A DNA stretch of 8,054 nucleotides, taken from positions 1-8,054 of the forward strand of contig CAYVTG010000077.1 of the NCBI GenBank assembly GCA_964454575.1, in the 5' to 3' direction. Position 1 is the stretch's first letter. Each line of letters starts with the position of its first letter. Position numbers and translations under genes: made by a program. The stretch is from Haladaptatiplasma sp964454575 (GTDB lineage Archaea > Thermoplasmatota > Thermoplasmata > Halarchaeoplasmatales > Halarchaeoplasmataceae). The notes below the pieces were generated by a model. The model saw nothing but the letters and a program-made list of their open reading frames with translations. It was not told the origin of the DNA and did no database searches. Below, one piece after another: positions 6,845 to 8,054 of the stretch.

Positions 6845-7576
6845 TCAATACCTTATCCAACCTTCATCGTCTTCGAAAACCGTGTTTTTACCCTCGTAGG
6901 TGGGTTCGGATGTTTCAGGTTCTTGTTCTGACGCACCTAACTGCGTAGAGCGGCGGAGTTCCGCCCTTCCTATCGGTGCATCCATGACCCTGTTTCTTGA
7001 TACGAACAGCGAAATTGCTGATGCGACAGTCATACCGGCGGCGATGAAAACTAGATACCACCCGGGACCGCCTCCCCAGACGGACTCTTGTTCGTTGGAG
7101 CCTGAAAACTGCTTGCTCATCCCTTCTACGGGTAGAACATGTGAGCTCCCGGAGGTTTCAAAGTCCTCTCCGATGGCAGGAGGGAGTGCACACATGAAAT
7201 ATATCGGGGCTAAGAGTAAGAATAACGCCCCTAATATCAATACAAAAGTTGCAGTGTTTTTATTCACCTTATCTAAGGTTTTCAGTACTATGAACGCCAT
7301 CCCGATGATCAAAATAAATAAGCCTATCAAAAAGATACCGCGTGTATTATTCAATACCGTTTTTATAGCGGGTTGATATTCTAAATCATCGGTCTCTAAA
7401 TATTCTTCACCATCTTCGATAACTTTTACCTCTGAATAATCAAAATAAACGTCTATGTGCATTTCATCTTGTGCGGAATCGATCCTTACCTGATACCAGG
7501 GTAAAGAGTAAGATATGGACATCAATAGTAGCGCGCCCAAGCACAATATCAGACCGAAAATAGCTTTTTTGTCCAT
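6845..7576 (-). CDS. Four-helix membrane protein of unknown function
   Basis: The product is 243 residues, with four hydrophobic segments at about 5-25, 80-99, 109-128 and 171-193. Between them lie two polar, acidic loops, 26-79 (SYSLPWYQV at its start) and 129-170 (rich in Ser, Gly and Glu, ending GGGPGWYLVF). The tail from 194 to 243 is charged and probably cytoplasmic, giving an N-in/C-in protein with two external loops, a claudin-like layout in topology only. No catalytic motif, heme site or transporter signature is visible, and I do not recognise a family. The ATG at 7576 is supported by a GAGGT Shine-Dalgarno with 8-base spacing and a TATA box at the right distance. The stop TGA (6845-6847) is about 80 bases from the likely helicase start on the same strand, with no T-tract in the gap, so some read-through into the helicase gene is plausible. 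Confidence 0.82.
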   Translation of the reverse strand: MDKKAIFGLILCLGALLLMSISYSLPWYQVRIDSAQDEMHIDVYFDYSEVKVIEDGEEYLETDDLEYQPAIKTVLNNTRGIFLIGLFILIIGMAFIVLKTLDKVNKNTATFVLILGALFLLLAPIYFMCALPPAIGEDFETSGSSHVLPVEGMSKQFSGSNEQESVWGGGPGWYLVFIAAGMTVASAISLFVSRNRVMDAPIGRAELRRSTQLGASEQEPETSEPTYEGKNTVFEDDEGWIRY

Positions 7577-7584
7577 GGTGTATT

Positions 7585-7589
7585 ACCTC
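7585..7589 (-). promoter_or_regulatory. Shine-Dalgarno of the four-helix membrane protein gene
   Basis: The minus strand reads AAGAGGTAATACACCATG. GAGGT ends 8 bases before ATG 7576 and matches the anti-Shine-Dalgarno core, which fixes this start. Confidence 0.65.
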
Positions 7590-7612
7590 TTACGGAAGGG
7601 GGTATCGGTATT

Positions 7613-7623
7613 TAGATATAAAG
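7613..7623 (-). promoter_or_regulatory. TATA box of the four-helix membrane protein gene
   Basis: CTTTATATCTA on the minus strand is preceded by GAATAA. Its centre, near 7618, predicts a start near 7592 and a leader of about 16 bases that just includes the GAGGT site. Confidence 0.6.
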
Positions 7624-7661
7624 TTATTCGCTCTTTTTTCGAAAGGATCCTTTATTTATCC

Positions 7662-7678
7662 AAAAAGTTTTTAACTAC
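7662..7678 (+). promoter_or_regulatory. BRE/TATA element of the 68-residue membrane protein gene
   Basis: AAAAAGTTTTTAACTAC matches the BRE-plus-TATA layout seen upstream of the other genes. Its centre lies about 26 bases before ATG 7698, implying a leaderless mRNA. An alternative TATA, TTTATTTAT at 7651-7659, would give a leader of about 17 bases with no Shine-Dalgarno. Confidence 0.5.
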
Positions 7679-7697
7679 AGCGGTTCTCCGAACGAAT

Positions 7698-7904
7698 ATG
7701 GCTGCTCAAAGGTCAAGGTCATCAAGAAGGATATTCGTTTACCTGTTAATATCAGTCATACTTCCGGTAGCGTTAGTACTCATCAACCACATCTATTGGA
7801 TAAACAACATCATGTTGTCCGTAGCTCTGCTCGTATGGATGGGTTTTGCGATACTGGTGGTTCAGCCTTATTCGATAGGCGAACACAAGACCATAGAACC
7901 ATAG
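7698..7904 (+). CDS. Small membrane protein (68 residues, two membrane helices), unknown function
   Basis: The product begins MAAQRSRSSRRIF and ends HKTIEP. A basic N-terminus (four Arg in the first 11 residues) is followed by two hydrophobic segments at about 12-30 and 37-56, joined by a short turn (NHIYWINN), then a short polar tail. By the positive-inside rule the N-terminus is cytoplasmic and the protein is a helical hairpin. The frame is open farther upstream, to 7515, but that part lies antisense to the start of the four-helix membrane protein and across its promoter. ATG 7698 is preferred because a BRE/TATA element lies 26 bases before it, giving a leaderless start. The gene diverges from the four-helix membrane protein gene. 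I do not recognise a family. Being short, it could be a chance frame, but the basic start, two clean membrane helices and well-placed promoter argue that it is real. Confidence 0.62.
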   Translation: MAAQRSRSSRRIFVYLLISVILPVALVLINHIYWINNIMLSVALLVWMGFAILVVQPYSIGEHKTIEP

Positions 7905-8020
7905 GTGATTCAGCACTCAAAATCTTCATCATAGCCCATTTGGACTCAGATAGGGGTTTGTCATCACGTTGAATATACAGCACAATAGTTTTATAACAAG
8001 TTTTCCGTATAGGTATTTGG
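7905..8020. other. Non-coding stretch at the contig end
   Basis: This 116-base stretch follows the small membrane protein gene. I see no coding frame, tRNA or hairpin, and no clear T-tract terminator. Its only feature is the TATA-like site described separately. Confidence 0.5.
7988..7997 (+). promoter_or_regulatory. Possible TATA box of a gene lost beyond the contig end
   Basis: GTTTTATAAC, preceded by CAATA, fits the BRE/TATA layout of this window. Its predicted start, near 8018, is almost exactly where adapter sequence takes over, so any gene it served is missing. Confidence 0.3.
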
Positions 8021-8054
8021 AGATCGGAAGAGCACACTCTGAACTCCAGTCACA
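8021..8054 (+). other. Illumina TruSeq adapter (assembly contamination)
   Basis: The sequence from AGATCGGAAGAGCACAC through TCTGAACTCCAGTCAC matches the TruSeq read-1 adapter except for one missing G after GAGCACAC, plus a trailing A. It is not genomic. It also creates a false minus-strand frame from GTG 8037 (first residues MCSSDL, the adapter's translation) that runs antisense to the small membrane protein gene. Confidence 0.97.

Noticed and set aside
7515..7697. Upstream extension of the 68-residue membrane protein to ATG 7515
   Set aside because: It would run antisense through the start and promoter of the well-supported four-helix membrane protein gene and through its own promoter; ATG 7698 has a properly spaced BRE/TATA element.
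7810..8037. Minus-strand frame starting at GTG 8037, 75 residues, beginning MCSSDL
   Set aside because: Its start and first six residues are the translation of the sequencing adapter, and the rest is non-coding sequence plus the antisense of the small membrane protein gene.
1..8054. CRISPR array, insertion sequence, tRNA, rRNA or defence island
   Set aside because: I found no regularly spaced DNA repeats, transposase motifs, terminal inverted repeats, cloverleaf patterns or defence-gene neighbours. The only periodic DNA is the coding repeat of the bactofilin-like gene.

Overview
The window looks like a complete short contig from a draft or metagenome assembly of an archaeon. The archaeal reading rests on upstream sites of the form A-rich BRE plus TTTATAWA TATA box about 23-27 bases before the inferred transcript start, no bacterial -35/-10 pairs, a mix of leaderless genes and genes with GGAG/GAGGT Shine-Dalgarno sites, a T-tract terminator, and an Lhr-type helicase. 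Heavy use of ATA for Ile at moderate GC would suit a Thermoplasmatota-like lineage, but that placement is a weak inference. The last 34 bases are Illumina TruSeq adapter, not genome, so the right edge is artificial.

Layout, left to right. (1) Positions 1-336, minus: a winged-helix regulator cut off by the left edge. (2) 337-482: a divergent regulatory region with a TATA box for each side, a perfect inverted repeat and a strong Shine-Dalgarno. (3) 483-1363, plus: a bactofilin-like (polymer-forming cytoskeletal) protein with a SHOCT-like N-terminus and a 17-residue beta-helix repeat. It is split in two by a one-base frameshift near 917, and adding one base restores the repeat register exactly. 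(4) 1367-1383: T-tracts between convergent genes. (5) 1382-6766 (or 6814), minus: a giant Lhr-family helicase of about 1,800 residues, with an ordinary Lhr core and an unusually long C-terminal half that appears to hold two diverged copies of an AlkZ/Lhr-CTD-like module. (6) 6845-7576, minus: a four-helix membrane protein just upstream of the helicase on the same strand. (7) 7577-7697: a second divergent promoter region. (8) 7698-7904, plus: a 68-residue protein with two membrane helices. (9) 7905-8020: no gene, but a TATA-like site suggests that the next gene began just beyond the contig end.

The genes do not form an obvious single pathway. The membrane protein and the helicase may share a transcript, although the helicase also has its own TATA-like site. 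The regulator and the bactofilin diverge from a shared control region, so the regulator could control both. The most interesting content is the duplicated helicase C-terminus and the frameshifted repeat protein. No CRISPR array, transposon, tRNA or rRNA was seen.
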